A stretch of 64,000 bases of DNA from Mycobacterium sp. GA-0227b (GCF_001499855.1 NZ_LQIK01000034.1:62001-126000), one strand, 5' to 3'. Shown: positions 1 to 7,879, numbered from the stretch's first letter. Made by a program: numbers and translations. The notes: a model not told the origin generated them from the sequence alone.

Positions 1-536
1 GCCTGCCCGCCTTCACGACCTCACAGGCGCAGCCGGCCCCGACCACCAGCCCCACCGGCGACGCGGCACCCGAGGGTGACTACAGCGGTTTGCTGCTTCG
101 TCCAGAAGACCTCAGCGATGCCGAGGACACCTTCGCGGTGCGCTCGACAACCCCCGGCGGTCCCGACGGGCTGCCGGGCGCAAGTGCGCTCTTCGTCAAC
201 CAGGACGACACCCGGGCGATCTCCGACGCCATCGTGATCTATCCCGACGCCGCGACGGCGACCACGACGTTGCGTGAGGCGCTGCCGACGATCGGCACGG
301 TCGTCGCCGGCGCGACTCCACGACCGGCCCCGGTCGGCACCGACGGCACCATGGCCATCGGCATGTCCCCCGACGGCACCAAGGCGGCCACGCTGCTGTT
401 GTTCACGCAAGGTCCCGCGCTGGTACGCCTGGAATTCGAGAGCGCACCGGGCGACGCCACCACCGACGAGTTCGTCATCAACATCGGAAAAATGCAGCAG
501 ATCGCGCTGCGGACCGGGCTCAGCCGATCGCAGTGA
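1..536 (+). CDS. C-terminal part of a secreted or membrane-anchored protein, Rv3524-like (partial)
   Basis: The reading frame is open from base 3 with no start in the window, so the 5' part lies outside. The visible ~177 residues begin with a Pro/Thr/Ala-rich linker and continue into a compact domain rich in small residues, ending GLSRSQ. No catalytic motif or membrane segment is visible in this part. Its position before a gamma-carbonic-anhydrase-like gene and kshA matches Rv3524 of M. tuberculosis (memory of gene order), which is annotated as a membrane protein with an extracytoplasmic domain. It ends one base before the convergent neighbour. The function is unknown and the family assignment rests mainly on synteny. 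Confidence 0.6.
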   Translation, partial: LPAFTTSQAQPAPTTSPTGDAAPEGDYSGLLLRPEDLSDAEDTFAVRSTTPGGPDGLPGASALFVNQDDTRAISDAIVIYPDAATATTTLREALPTIGTVVAGATPRPAPVGTDGTMAIGMSPDGTKAATLLLFTQGPALVRLEFESAPGDATTDEFVINIGKMQQIALRTGLSRSQ

Positions 537-537
537 C

Positions 538-1074
538 TCAGCGCTCGTCGTCGACGCGCTGCAGTGACGCCGAGTACCTGCGAGCCAACTCCTGGTACGC
601 GCCGGGATTGGTGTTCACCCACATCTCCGCGCCGGTCCCCGCGATCGGGCCGCGCACCTTCGCGGGCGACCCGGTGACCACGACCTCGTCGGGGATCTTC
701 GTGCCACCGATGACCAGCGAGTGTGCCGCTATCAGGCTGCGCTTTCCGATGACCGCGCCGTCGAGCACCGTGCAGTGGTTGGCGAGCACCGCCTGCGCGC
801 CGATGTGTGCTCCGTGCACCACGCACGCGTGCGCGACCGTCGCGCCTGGCCCCACGTCGACGGGAATCCCCGGCGGTGCGTGCAAAGCGCAGCCGTCCTG
901 GACGTTTGCGCCCTCACGGATCACGATCGGCGCGAAATCGGCGCGAAGCACCGCGTTGAACCACACCGACGCGCCCGCCTCCACGTGTACGTCACCCACC
1001 AGCGTCGCAGTGGGCGCGATGAACGCGTCCGGATCGATCGTCGGAGCGCGGCCTTCGAAGGAGTACAACGGCAT
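538..1074 (-). CDS. gamma-carbonic-anhydrase-like left-handed beta-helix protein (Rv3525c counterpart)
   Basis: This 178-residue protein is built of hexapeptide repeats with the [LIV]-G-x4 pattern, as in IDPDAFIAPTATLVGDVHVE and the later VVHGAHIG, LANHCTV and VIGKRSL. It is the fold of gamma-carbonic anhydrases and related acyltransferases. Histidines in the ALHA, VAHACV and VVHGAH segments are at places where family members bind a metal between trimer subunits. The length is typical of the YrdA/CaiE-like group. Whether it hydrates CO2 or is structural cannot be told from sequence; the M. tuberculosis counterpart has been annotated as siderophore-binding, for which nothing here speaks. It is divergent from kshA and close to its KstR site. 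Confidence 0.85.
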   Translation of the reverse strand: MPLYSFEGRAPTIDPDAFIAPTATLVGDVHVEAGASVWFNAVLRADFAPIVIREGANVQDGCALHAPPGIPVDVGPGATVAHACVVHGAHIGAQAVLANHCTVLDGAVIGKRSLIAAHSLVIGGTKIPDEVVVTGSPAKVRGPIAGTGAEMWVNTNPGAYQELARRYSASLQRVDDER

Positions 1075-1141
1075 CGTTTGGTTATACCGCTGGATATACC
1101 GCAGGTAGAGGCGTTTGGATTGCGCGCCGCGCGGGAAAAAC

Positions 1142-1155
1142 TGTAACGTGTTCTA
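1142..1155. promoter_or_regulatory. KstR operator upstream of kshA
   Basis: TGTAACGTGTTCTA fits the mycobacterial KstR palindrome TnnAACnnGTTnnA at every fixed position. It lies 28 bases upstream of the kshA start and is followed by GTTAG, giving a 19-base stretch that matches the kshB operator at 63561 in 17 of 19 positions. Binding is inferred from the motif. Confidence 0.88.
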
Positions 1156-1183
1156 GTTAGAGACACATAACGGGAGGCCCACC

Positions 1184-2350
1184 GTGACTACCGACAGTGC
1201 GGGAATTCGCGAGATCGACACCGGCGCTCTGCCCGACCGGTATGCCCGAGGCTGGCACTGCCTGGGCCCGGTGGAGAGCTACCTGGACGGGAAGCCGCAC
1301 GGCGTCGAGATCTTCGGCACCATGCTGGTGGTCTTCGCGGACTCGCACGGCGACGTGAAAGTGCTCGACGGCTACTGCCGCCACATGGGCGGAAACCTCG
1401 CCCAGGGCACGATCAAGGGCGATGAGGTGGCGTGCCCGTTCCACGACTGGCGCTGGGGCGGCGATGGCAAATGCAAGCTGGTGCCTTACGCCAAGCGCAC
1501 ACCGCGACTGGCCCGCACTCGCGCCTGGCACACCGACGTGCGCGGCGGCCTGCTGTTCGTCTGGAACGACCACGAGGGCAACCCACCGCAACCCGAGGTC
1601 CGGATCCCCGATATCCCCGAGGTCGAGAGCGACGAGTGGACCGACTGGAAGTGGAACTCGATCCTGATCGAGAACGCCAACTGCCGGGAGATCATCGACA
1701 ACGTCACCGACATGGCGCACTTCTTCTACATCCACTACGGGCTGCCGACGTACTTCAAGAACGTCTTCGAGGGCCATATCGCCTCGCAATACCTGCACAA
1801 CGTCGGTCGGCCCGACATCAGCGACATGGGCACCACGTACGGTGAGGCGCATCTCGACTCCGAGGCGTCCTACTTCGGTCCCTCGTTCATGATCAACTGG
1901 CTGCACAACAACTACGGCGGCTACAAGGCCGAGTCGATCCTGATCAACTGCCACTACCCCGTCACCCAGAACTCGTTCATGCTGCAGTGGGGCGTCATCG
2001 TCGAGAAGCCCAAGGGCCTGGACGAGGAGATGACCGAGAAACTGGCGAACACGTTCACCGAGGGCGTCAGCAAGGGCTTCCTGCAGGACGTCGAGATCTG
2101 GAAGCACAAGACCCGCATCGACAACCCGCTGCTCGTCGAGGAAGACGGCGCTGTCTACCAGATGCGGCGCTGGTATCAGCAGTTCTACGTCGACGTCGCC
2201 GACATCACGCCGGATATGACCGACCGCTTCGAGATCGAGGTCGACACCACAGCGGCCAACGAGAAGTGGCACGTCGAGGTCGAGGAGAACCTCAAGCGGC
2301 AGGCCGAACAGAAGGACGAGAAAGAAAAGGCCGACCAAGCGAGCTCATGA
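1184..2350 (+). CDS. kshA: 3-ketosteroid 9-alpha-hydroxylase, terminal oxygenase KshA
   Basis: KshA is the Rieske non-heme iron oxygenase that hydroxylates C9 of 3-ketosteroids. With KstD it opens ring B of the sterol nucleus, and it receives electrons from KshB (gene at 63626). The 388-residue protein has a complete Rieske motif, C65-x-H67 (CRHMGG) and C84-x2-H87 (CPFHDW). The mononuclear iron site lies at D176/H179/H184 (NVTDMAHFFYIH), with the third ligand expected near residue 300. Length and sequence agree closely with M. tuberculosis KshA (Rv3526). The GTG start at 1184 follows a GGGAGG ribosome site about 8 bases upstream. It overlaps the next gene by four bases (ATGA), so the two are probably translationally coupled. 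Confidence 0.97.
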   Translation: MTTDSAGIREIDTGALPDRYARGWHCLGPVESYLDGKPHGVEIFGTMLVVFADSHGDVKVLDGYCRHMGGNLAQGTIKGDEVACPFHDWRWGGDGKCKLVPYAKRTPRLARTRAWHTDVRGGLLFVWNDHEGNPPQPEVRIPDIPEVESDEWTDWKWNSILIENANCREIIDNVTDMAHFFYIHYGLPTYFKNVFEGHIASQYLHNVGRPDISDMGTTYGEAHLDSEASYFGPSFMINWLHNNYGGYKAESILINCHYPVTQNSFMLQWGVIVEKPKGLDEEMTEKLANTFTEGVSKGFLQDVEIWKHKTRIDNPLLVEEDGAVYQMRRWYQQFYVDVADITPDMTDRFEIEVDTTAANEKWHVEVEENLKRQAEQKDEKEKADQASS

Positions 2351-2859
2351 CTCCGCGCCGAGACGCTCCCGACTCCGGTCAGATTGTCGGCCCCGCCGAC
2401 TCCGGCCAGATTGTCGGCCCCGCCGACGTCGACCGGCTGGCCCGGGCGATGTTGTTGCTGCACGGCGGCCATGACGACGACCACGACCACGGCCACGGTG
2501 GTGAGCCGAGGCCCGGAAGCACCTGGAAGGCACCGCCTTTCGGCGCGGACCGCGCCGCGGCACTGAGGGAGGCCACGCAGCGCGACCGTGAGCGCTATCT
2601 CAAGTCGGGCCTGGTGTCGGTCGACTGCCGGTTCTGCCACGTCTCGGTGGATGTCAAGAAGCTCGGGGCGGCTCACACATCGGTGCAGTGGAACGCCGAA
2701 GCGTCGCAGCGCTGCGCGTACTTCAACGAGATTCGGCAATCCGGCGGTGATCCGGCCCGCGCGAAGGCCTGTCCGAGGCTGGCCGACAGCATCAAGCACG
2801 CCGTCGCCGAAGGCTGTCTCGAGGAGATGTCGTCGGCCCCCTCCCCGGGCGACGGCTAG
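2347..2859 (+). CDS. small His/Cys-rich protein co-translated with kshA (Rv3527-like)
   Basis: This 170-residue protein starts at an ATG overlapping the kshA stop by four bases. The N-terminus carries two tandem SGQIVGPAD units (residues 10-27). A metal-binding-looking stretch HGGHDDDHDHGHGG follows at 39-52. The C-terminal half has C94-x2-C97 (DCRFCHV) and further cysteines near 123, 142 and 157. It has no signal peptide or membrane segment. The position matches the uncharacterised Rv3527. Coupling to a Rieske enzyme and the potential ligands suggest a role in metal or Fe-S handling for KshA, but this is inference; no known domain is recognised. Confidence 0.8.
   Translation: MTPRRDAPDSGQIVGPADSGQIVGPADVDRLARAMLLLHGGHDDDHDHGHGGEPRPGSTWKAPPFGADRAAALREATQRDRERYLKSGLVSVDCRFCHVSVDVKKLGAAHTSVQWNAEASQRCAYFNEIRQSGGDPARAKACPRLADSIKHAVAEGCLEEMSSAPSPGDG
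2374..2427 (+). repeat. in-frame tandem duplication, two 27-base units
   Basis: Units 2374-2400 and 2401-2427 differ at one base (ggT/ggC cagattgtc) and each encodes SGQIVGPAD in the KshA partner protein. The near identity implies a recent duplication or maintained slippage. Confidence 0.9.
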
Positions 2860-2884
2860 CGATATCTCGCGCTAGCCCCCTTCC

Positions 2885-2946
2885 CGCGAGAAGACGTAAA
2901 GTGCCCTGAAATGCGGCAATTTTGGGTCACTTTCTGTCTGCTCGCG
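2885..2946. repeat. dispersed imperfect palindrome, copy 1 (covers a start codon)
   Basis: The left arm begins CGCGAGAAGACGTAAAGTGC (2885). The right arm (2925-2946) read in reverse begins CGCGAGCAGACAGAAAGTGA. The 22-base arms match at 18 positions and enclose a ~18-base loop. Related copies lie at 3557-3620 and 25391-25448, sharing a left arm close to CAGACGnGAAnTGCCCCGAAA. Here the right arm is translated as the signal peptide of the following lipoprotein gene, whose ATG (2911) is in the loop. Confidence 0.8.
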
Positions 2947-3552
2947 ATGGGTGTCGTCGCGGCCTGCACGCGCGTGGTGGACAGCCCGCAGCCGACGGCC
3001 GAACTGCCGGTCGCACCGATCGCTGCGGGACAGGTCGGCAAGCTGTTGAGTTCGAAGGTCGCCAAGGCCGACGGCAACCTGTTCGTCTCCGTCGAACCCC
3101 AGGACTGCGCGGGAGTCGCACGTGAGGTCGATCCGCCGTTCATCGTCGATCACCACCCCGCGGCGTACGACGGCGGCCACTGGTACGTCGACCAGCCGGA
3201 GACATACATCGAAGAGATGGTAGGCGTGTATCGGGCAGACTTCGACGCCGGAGCCGCATTGGCTGCAGCGCGCCAGTCCATCGAATCATGCCGGGGTAAG
3301 ACGTTTCTGGTGACGAGCATGAGCGAGCGCGAGTACGCCTTCGAACTGCTACCGCCGATGGAGTCAGAGTCGCCGGAGATCCTGTTGTGGTCGTTCAAGG
3401 GCGACGACTGGGCATGTGACAGCGCATTCGTCGCCGCGCACAACGCGGCCGTCGAGATCTCGACATGTGGCCCCGCCAACGGCTACGACGTGCGTTCACT
3501 GGCCGAGGAAGCGTTGAAACGTATTGATACGCTGGCCAACATGACGGCGTGA
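2911..3552 (+). CDS. putative lipoprotein with PknH-like extracellular sensor domain
   Basis: The 213-residue protein has a short hydrophobic leader ending in a lipobox, VAAC (Cys19), so it should be lipid-anchored outside the membrane. The remainder resembles the cysteine-containing extracellular domain of PknH and related mycobacterial lipoproteins: Cys66 plus three later cysteines (SIESCRG, DWACDS, STCGPA) could form two disulfides. No catalytic residues are apparent; ligand binding is the usual guess for the family. The start codon and whole leader lie within the palindromic repeat at 2885-2946, so the signal peptide may derive from a mobile repeat. No clear ribosome site is seen. It is oriented with kshA but separated by the repeat and may be independently expressed. 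Confidence 0.75.
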   Translation: MRQFWVTFCLLAMGVVAACTRVVDSPQPTAELPVAPIAAGQVGKLLSSKVAKADGNLFVSVEPQDCAGVAREVDPPFIVDHHPAAYDGGHWYVDQPETYIEEMVGVYRADFDAGAALAAARQSIESCRGKTFLVTSMSEREYAFELLPPMESESPEILLWSFKGDDWACDSAFVAAHNAAVEISTCGPANGYDVRSLAEEALKRIDTLANMTA

Positions 3553-3556
3553 ACAC

Positions 3557-3620
3557 CCGCGGGCAGACGTGAATTGCCCCGAAACGCTGCGAAAGAGAGG
3601 CACTATGCGTCTGCTCGCGG
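3557..3620. repeat. dispersed imperfect palindrome, copy 2 (possible terminator)
   Basis: Arms 3557-3578 and 3599-3620 pair at 17 of 22 positions (CCGCGGGCAGACGTGAATTGCC against the complement of ..CTATGCGTCTGCTCGCGG). It lies between the convergent lipoprotein and sulfotransferase genes and ends seven bases before the sulfotransferase stop, so it could act as a bidirectional transcription stop, though no U-tract follows. Confidence 0.78.
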
Positions 3621-3626
3621 AGAAGG

Positions 3627-4772
3627 TCACAACCCCGCAAACCGGTCCTTGACCTGCTCGTCGCTCAGACCGTAGTCGGCCAGCGAATAGGTGTGCTTGG
3701 GCGCGCGCGGGCCCTGCTTGCTCTCCTCGTGGCTGCGTTCCATCGCGGCTCGCGCGTCCTCGGTGAAGTCGATGTCGAAGTGCCGGTACACGTTCTCCAC
3801 GGTACGGACCGGGTCCTTCACGAACTCGAAGTAGTCCAGGTCATAGAACTGCGCCGGATCATGTTCGGCGCGAACCCGATTGAACAGCTCCAAACCCCGC
3901 GACCAGGTTTCCATCGCGTCCCGGCCGATGACCTCGCCGGTGAAGCTGTTCGACCAACCTTCGGTGGTGTGCTGGGCCAACGAGCACATCGACGCCATGA
4001 TCGTCTCGACCGGCCGGTGGCACTGGATGACCAGAGCGTCCGGATAGGTGTTGAACAATGCGTCGAGCGCGAACAGGTGGCTGGGGTTCTTCAACACCCA
4101 GCGCTTCTCGGGTTCGTTCAGGCCGATCAACTGGAGGTTGCGGCGATGCCGCTGGTAGGGCTTGGTCCAGTCCTGCTCGGCCAGCCAGTGTGCGTAGGTC
4201 GGAATGTGCGCCAACGTCTCGTACGACACCGAGTGCAGCGACTGACGCAGCAGTTGCCAGCACTCCTCGACCTCGTCGGCGGTCATGTAATGCAGGCCGG
4301 TGTAGTCCGGGTTCTCCTCGTGCGCCTTCTTGAACCGGGCGTCGAGCTCGGCGAAAACCGGGTTGTCCAGCCATGTTTCGCGGGGTGGGCGCGGCTGCGG
4401 GAACTCCGCCAGCCACATCTCGAGGCCCTGGTGTCGCGGGTCGGCGGCCAGCAACCGGTGGATGGCGGTGGTACCGGTGCGGGGCAGGCCCGTGACGAAG
4501 ATCGGCCGCTCGACAGGCACGTCGGCATGCTCGGGGTACTGCTTGAACGCCGCCTCGCTCACGAGCCGGGCCACCAATGCGTTGCGCACGAAGAACCGCT
4601 GCATCTTGCTGCCGAACTCGGTGAGATCGGCGTCCTTTCGGTAGGACTCGAGCAGCACCGCCAGCGCTTCGCGGTAGTTGTCGTCATCGCTGCCGAAGTC
4701 GTCGAGCCCGCACGCCTTGGTGGCCGAGGCATGCAGATCCTCGACCGTGCCGACATCAGTACGCGCACTCAC
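3627..4772 (-). CDS. sulfotransferase-family protein (Rv3529c counterpart)
   Basis: The 381-residue protein carries the PAPS-binding P-loop variant TGLPRTGTT at residues 94-102. A second PAPS-type segment follows (CHRPVETIMASMCSL), as in bacterial sulfotransferase family 3. It would transfer sulfate from PAPS to a hydroxyl; the substrate is unknown. It is the last gene of the operon led by the DUF1214 gene and the SDR, with a four-base overlap to the SDR (4769-4772), and that operon has a KstR operator at its head. A sterol-derived or lipid acceptor is therefore possible but unproven. Synteny and length agree with Rv3529c. Confidence 0.85.
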   Translation of the reverse strand: MSARTDVGTVEDLHASATKACGLDDFGSDDDNYREALAVLLESYRKDADLTEFGSKMQRFFVRNALVARLVSEAAFKQYPEHADVPVERPIFVTGLPRTGTTAIHRLLAADPRHQGLEMWLAEFPQPRPPRETWLDNPVFAELDARFKKAHEENPDYTGLHYMTADEVEECWQLLRQSLHSVSYETLAHIPTYAHWLAEQDWTKPYQRHRRNLQLIGLNEPEKRWVLKNPSHLFALDALFNTYPDALVIQCHRPVETIMASMCSLAQHTTEGWSNSFTGEVIGRDAMETWSRGLELFNRVRAEHDPAQFYDLDYFEFVKDPVRTVENVYRHFDIDFTEDARAAMERSHEESKQGPRAPKHTYSLADYGLSDEQVKDRFAGL

Positions 4773-5563
4773 GCCTTGTACTCCCCGCAGTTGACGTCGA
4801 GCGCCTGTCCGGTGATGCCACTGGACAAATCGCTTGCCATGAACAGGATCGCCGAGGCCACCTCGTCCTCGGTGGGCAGCCGCTTGAGGTCCGACGCAGC
4901 CGCCGTGGCCTTGTAGATCTCGTCGACGGTGGTGCCGTACTTGCCGGCCTGATGGCTGAAGTAGCTCTCCAGCGTTCCGCCCCAGATGTATCCGGGCAGT
5001 ACGGAATTCACCCGGATGCCCTGCTCACCGAGTTCGGTGGCCAGCGACTGCGACATCGCCAGCAAGGCCGACTTCGCCATCTTGTAGGCGCCGTACTTGG
5101 CCTGCGAGTGGCGCACCACCATCGAATTGACGTTGACGACCGATCCGTTGGCCTCCGCCAGCGCGGGAGTGAAGCCTTGGATCAATCGCAGCGCGCCGAA
5201 CACCGTCAGCTCGATCGCGTCCCGCATGTGCTCGAAGGTGGTGTCGGCCAACGGTTTCATCGACGGCACCCGAAACGCGTTGTTGATCAACACGTCGACC
5301 TTGCCGTACGCCGTCATGGTCTCCTCGACGAGGTTGCGCACCTGGGCCTCGTCGGTGATGTCGGTGCCCACTGACAGGGCGCGCCTGCCCAGGTTCGTCA
5401 CCTCCTTGGCGACGTCCTCGAGTCGTTCGACCGTGCGCGCGGCGAGCACCAGGTCGGCGCCGTTCTCGGCGCACCGCCGCGCGAGCGTGGTGCCGAGTGC
5501 GGGACCGACGCCGCTGATGACGACGACCTTGTCCTTAAGCAGGCCATCCAGCGTACCCGCCAT
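4769..5563 (-). CDS. short-chain dehydrogenase/reductase (Rv3530c counterpart)
   Basis: This 264-residue classical SDR has a slightly atypical nucleotide-binding loop (SGVGPALG, residues 17-24), NNAF in place of NNAG, and the catalytic Tyr-x3-Lys in YGAYKMAK. It should oxidise or reduce a hydroxyl/keto group with NAD(P)(H). The ATG at 5563 lies two bases after the DUF1214 stop codon and gives the family length; longer readings into 6100 would run through that gene. It is the middle gene of a KstR-controlled three-gene operon, so a sterol-related substrate is plausible. The exact substrate is unknown. Confidence 0.88.
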   Translation of the reverse strand: MAGTLDGLLKDKVVVISGVGPALGTTLARRCAENGADLVLAARTVERLEDVAKEVTNLGRRALSVGTDITDEAQVRNLVEETMTAYGKVDVLINNAFRVPSMKPLADTTFEHMRDAIELTVFGALRLIQGFTPALAEANGSVVNVNSMVVRHSQAKYGAYKMAKSALLAMSQSLATELGEQGIRVNSVLPGYIWGGTLESYFSHQAGKYGTTVDEIYKATAAASDLKRLPTEDEVASAILFMASDLSSGITGQALDVNCGEYKA

Positions 5564-5565
5564 CG

Positions 5566-6693
5566 TCAGCCCACCATCCTGTTCTGAATCTGCTGTTGCC
5601 GCAGCGCGATCCGCGCGCGCCAGTCTTCCTCGGAAATCTTGTTCGACTCGTAATATGGCAGGTTTTCGGAGACCTTGTCGACTTCGACGATCTCGACCGT
5701 CGGGCCGTCGGCCTCGGTCAGCTCGCGCGACAGTCGCTGCCAGCGGAACTGCAGGTATCCCTTGGCGTGGCCGAGCGTCTCGCACCAGTTCGTCACGCCG
5801 GGATTGGCGTCGGACACCACGATGCGGATCTTGCCGTCCGGATCCGCTTGTGCCTGAGTGCCATTCAGCGACGTCTGGTGGTTGATGTAGTCCAGCGAGA
5901 TGTACCACAGGCTGCCCAGCTGGAAGCCGAGGTACGGCGCGTCGGGCACCGGCAGCGTGATGACCATCGCCTGGTCGGGGCTCAGGTCGAAATGCCCGAC
6001 CGACGAGTACTGGGTGGCCAGACCGCCGGGGGTGAGCCGCGGCGCCACCATGGTGTTGACCGGCAGGTTGTTGTAGAACCACTGCGGGAACTGCAGCCAC
6101 GTCTTGATCCGCTGCACCAACTGCTTGCCCGCGACCGCGTACCGCTTCTCGATCGTCTCCTTGGTCAGCGGCGGCGGCGCGGTGCCCGCGGTGTCGGTAC
6201 GCGCGATGCTGATGTAGCCGCGCTGGGCCGACCAGTCGTTGTACACCTCACGTACCAGCAACTGCGACGGGCTGGTTGGCGTGACTCGCCACTCGAAGGT
6301 GCCGTCGGCGGCGATGTCGAGTTCGCGGTCGTCGAACGCTGCCTGGCTGACGGGCACGTTGTCGTCGGTGTACTCGCCGCCGAGCATCTGGAAACTCAGG
6401 TCGGTGGTGGTACCGCGTTTTCCGGTGACGACGTACTCGTGGCCGGGCTGGACGCGGGTGCCGAAATAGAGCGTGTCGGGGTTGTCCAGGGCCATCTTGG
6501 TGAACGGTCCGGTGCCGGACTGCATGAACGGGTGGTCGCGGTCGTAGTCGAACGCCAGGTGCGTGCAGGCGGCGACACAGCCGGCCAGGTATTGCAGGCC
6601 TTCAAGAAGGTCGGCCTCGGACTCGATGAACGGCGCTTGCGTGACGAGGCGTTCGGCCTCGGCGATCGCGTCTACCAATGGCTGCGAGTACAC
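5566..6693 (-). CDS. DUF1214-domain protein (Rv3531c counterpart)
   Basis: The 375-residue protein matches the DUF1214 type, with a long N-terminal region and conserved segments such as PDTLYFGTRVQPGHEYVV and the terminal ALRQQQIQNRMVG. There is no signal peptide and no recognised catalytic motif; the biochemical role is unknown. It is the first gene of the operon with the SDR and sulfotransferase. The GTG start at 6693 is six bases downstream of a -10-like TAGTTT (6705-6700), so the transcript may be leaderless. That -10 overlaps a perfect KstR palindrome, making strong repression by KstR likely. Confidence 0.85.
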   Translation of the reverse strand: MYSQPLVDAIAEAERLVTQAPFIESEADLLEGLQYLAGCVAACTHLAFDYDRDHPFMQSGTGPFTKMALDNPDTLYFGTRVQPGHEYVVTGKRGTTTDLSFQMLGGEYTDDNVPVSQAAFDDRELDIAADGTFEWRVTPTSPSQLLVREVYNDWSAQRGYISIARTDTAGTAPPPLTKETIEKRYAVAGKQLVQRIKTWLQFPQWFYNNLPVNTMVAPRLTPGGLATQYSSVGHFDLSPDQAMVITLPVPDAPYLGFQLGSLWYISLDYINHQTSLNGTQAQADPDGKIRIVVSDANPGVTNWCETLGHAKGYLQFRWQRLSRELTEADGPTVEIVEVDKVSENLPYYESNKISEEDWRARIALRQQQIQNRMVG

Positions 6694-6699
6694 CCCCTG

Positions 6700-6718
6700 A
6701 AACTAGAACGCGTTCTAG
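6700..6718 (-). promoter_or_regulatory. KstR operator overlapping the -10 of the DUF1214 operon
   Basis: CTAGAACGCGTTCTAG (6703-6718) is a perfect 16-base palindrome containing TnnAACnnGTTnnA. On the minus strand TAGTTT (6705-6700) is a TANNNT -10 six bases before the GTG start. Operator and -10 overlap, which fits steric repression. It also faces the divergent iclR gene. Confidence 0.9.
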
Positions 6719-6765
6719 CGGTAGTCAATATATAGAACGAGCTGGTCCAAATATGGAACGTAGAG

Positions 6766-6771
6766 TAGGTT
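6766..6771 (+). promoter_or_regulatory. -10 of a leaderless transcript for the IclR gene
   Basis: TAGGTT fits TANNNT and is seven bases before the ATG at 6779, the spacing expected if transcription starts at the A of the start codon. Confidence 0.5.
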
Positions 6772-6778
6772 GTCCCGC

Positions 6779-7762
6779 ATGGCCGGCCTGGATCGTCCGC
6801 GAGACTCACACCAGGGTGGTGATTCGTTGCACGATCACGACCCTGGTGTTGATTTCGCGAGAGCCACCGGTCGCGCGTCGCCGCCGACCGAACGCGTGGT
6901 GCGCATCCTGGATTACCTCGCGGGCCACCCCGACCAGCGGTTCGGTGTCTCCGAGTTGGCCCGCCGCCTCGGGCTGAGCAAGCCGACCTGCCTGGGTATC
7001 GTCACCACGCTCTCCGATGCGGGCTACCTCGTGCGCGACCCCGGCGACAAGACCTACCGGCTGGGTCCGTCACTGATCACGCTCGGCCACAAAGCGCAGG
7101 AGTCGCTGCGCGTCAGCCCAGCCGCCCGCGAGCAGCTACGGCGGCTGTCGTCCCGCTACGGGGTCACCGCCGCGCTGTCGGCTGTCATCGACGATCGGAT
7201 CACGCTGCTCGACCTTGTCGCGCCGCCCGGCACCAGGCCCGGCGTCGTGGTCGGCCAGAGTTACCCGTTCGCGCCGCCGGTCGGGCTGATGTTCGTGCTC
7301 TGGGACGACGAGGCGCAACGCGACTGGTTGGCCAAAGAGCCGACAATCCCGTTGCGCACCGACACCGAGCGGCTGAACCGGGTGATCGCCGAATGCCGCG
7401 CGCACGGGTACCTCGTCGAACGGCTGACACCCGGCGGGCGGCGGCTGTATTCGTTGATGGCGGGAATGTCGACCGAGCTGCCCGACGAGTTGCGCGCGCT
7501 GCTCGGCGAACTGGTATCCGACATCGGCGAGCGGGTGTATCTGCGCGCCGAGACCGCGGGCGCCCGCAGACGACACGACATCAGCGTGATCTCCGCGCCG
7601 GTGTACGACCACTACCAACGGCAAGTCATGGTCGCGTCGATGCACATCGGAAAGTCGTTGACTGACAACGAAATTACCGAGCGGGCACGGGCAGTGGTGG
7701 CAACGGCCGATGCGGTCACCGCGCAACTGGGCGGAGTGAAGAGCGTAAACACTTCCCGGTAA
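6779..7762 (+). CDS. IclR-family transcriptional regulator
   Basis: The 327-residue protein has an N-terminal winged helix (FGVSELARRLGLSKPTCLGIVTTL) and a C-terminal IclR effector domain with FAPPVGLMFVLWDD and a late region (APVYDHYQRQVMVASMHIG). It probably binds a small aromatic or carboxylic ligand and controls neighbouring genes; the divergent DUF1214 operon is an obvious candidate. ATG 6779 is preferred over the TTG at 6770 because of the promoter spacing. The gene has no counterpart that I recall at this place in M. tuberculosis, where PPE genes are found, so it belongs to the lineage-specific insert. Confidence 0.9.
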   Translation: MAGLDRPRDSHQGGDSLHDHDPGVDFARATGRASPPTERVVRILDYLAGHPDQRFGVSELARRLGLSKPTCLGIVTTLSDAGYLVRDPGDKTYRLGPSLITLGHKAQESLRVSPAAREQLRRLSSRYGVTAALSAVIDDRITLLDLVAPPGTRPGVVVGQSYPFAPPVGLMFVLWDDEAQRDWLAKEPTIPLRTDTERLNRVIAECRAHGYLVERLTPGGRRLYSLMAGMSTELPDELRALLGELVSDIGERVYLRAETAGARRRHDISVISAPVYDHYQRQVMVASMHIGKSLTDNEITERARAVVATADAVTAQLGGVKSVNTSR

Positions 7763-7767
7763 CGAAC

Positions 7768-7807
7768 TTGTGCACGTTCTGGAGCGCTCACCGCTCGCGG
7801 TGCACAA
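7768..7807. repeat. 8-base inverted repeat TTGTGCAC/GTGCACAA
   Basis: Perfect arms 7768-7775 and 7800-7807 with a 24-base spacer lie just after the iclR stop and before the strong hairpin. They may be part of the termination region or a regulator site. Confidence 0.5.
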
Positions 7808-7816
7808 ATCGCAGAA

Positions 7817-7848
7817 CTCACCGCGCCGACCGGAGCCGGCGCGGTGAG
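7817..7848. terminator. strong hairpin between convergent iclR and hemophore genes
   Basis: A perfect 12-base stem CTCACCGCGCCG/CGGCGCGGTGAG (7817-7828 and 7837-7848) has an 8-base loop. It lies between two convergent genes and is likely a bidirectional terminator, although the U-tract is weak, as is common in mycobacteria. Confidence 0.75.
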
Positions 7849-7879
7849 CTTCTGATGTCGTACTGGTCAATCAACCGAT

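Noticed and set aside
1082..1102. TTATACC/ATATACC direct repeat before the gamma-carbonic-anhydrase gene
   Set aside because: Too short and degenerate to call as an operator; may simply be A/T-rich promoter sequence.
1157..2338. Long open frame antisense to kshA
   Set aside because: Typical high-GC shadow: low-complexity Val/Leu/Asp/His composition, no ribosome site, and the sense strand encodes an unmistakable KshA. The same applies to long antisense frames at 3693-4916, 18060-19307, 37708-39369 and 22795-23991.
5564..6100. N-terminal extension of the Rv3530c-like SDR into the DUF1214 gene
   Set aside because: The extension is Arg/Gly/Ala-rich nonsense lying in another frame of a recognised gene; the ATG at 5563 gives the normal SDR start.
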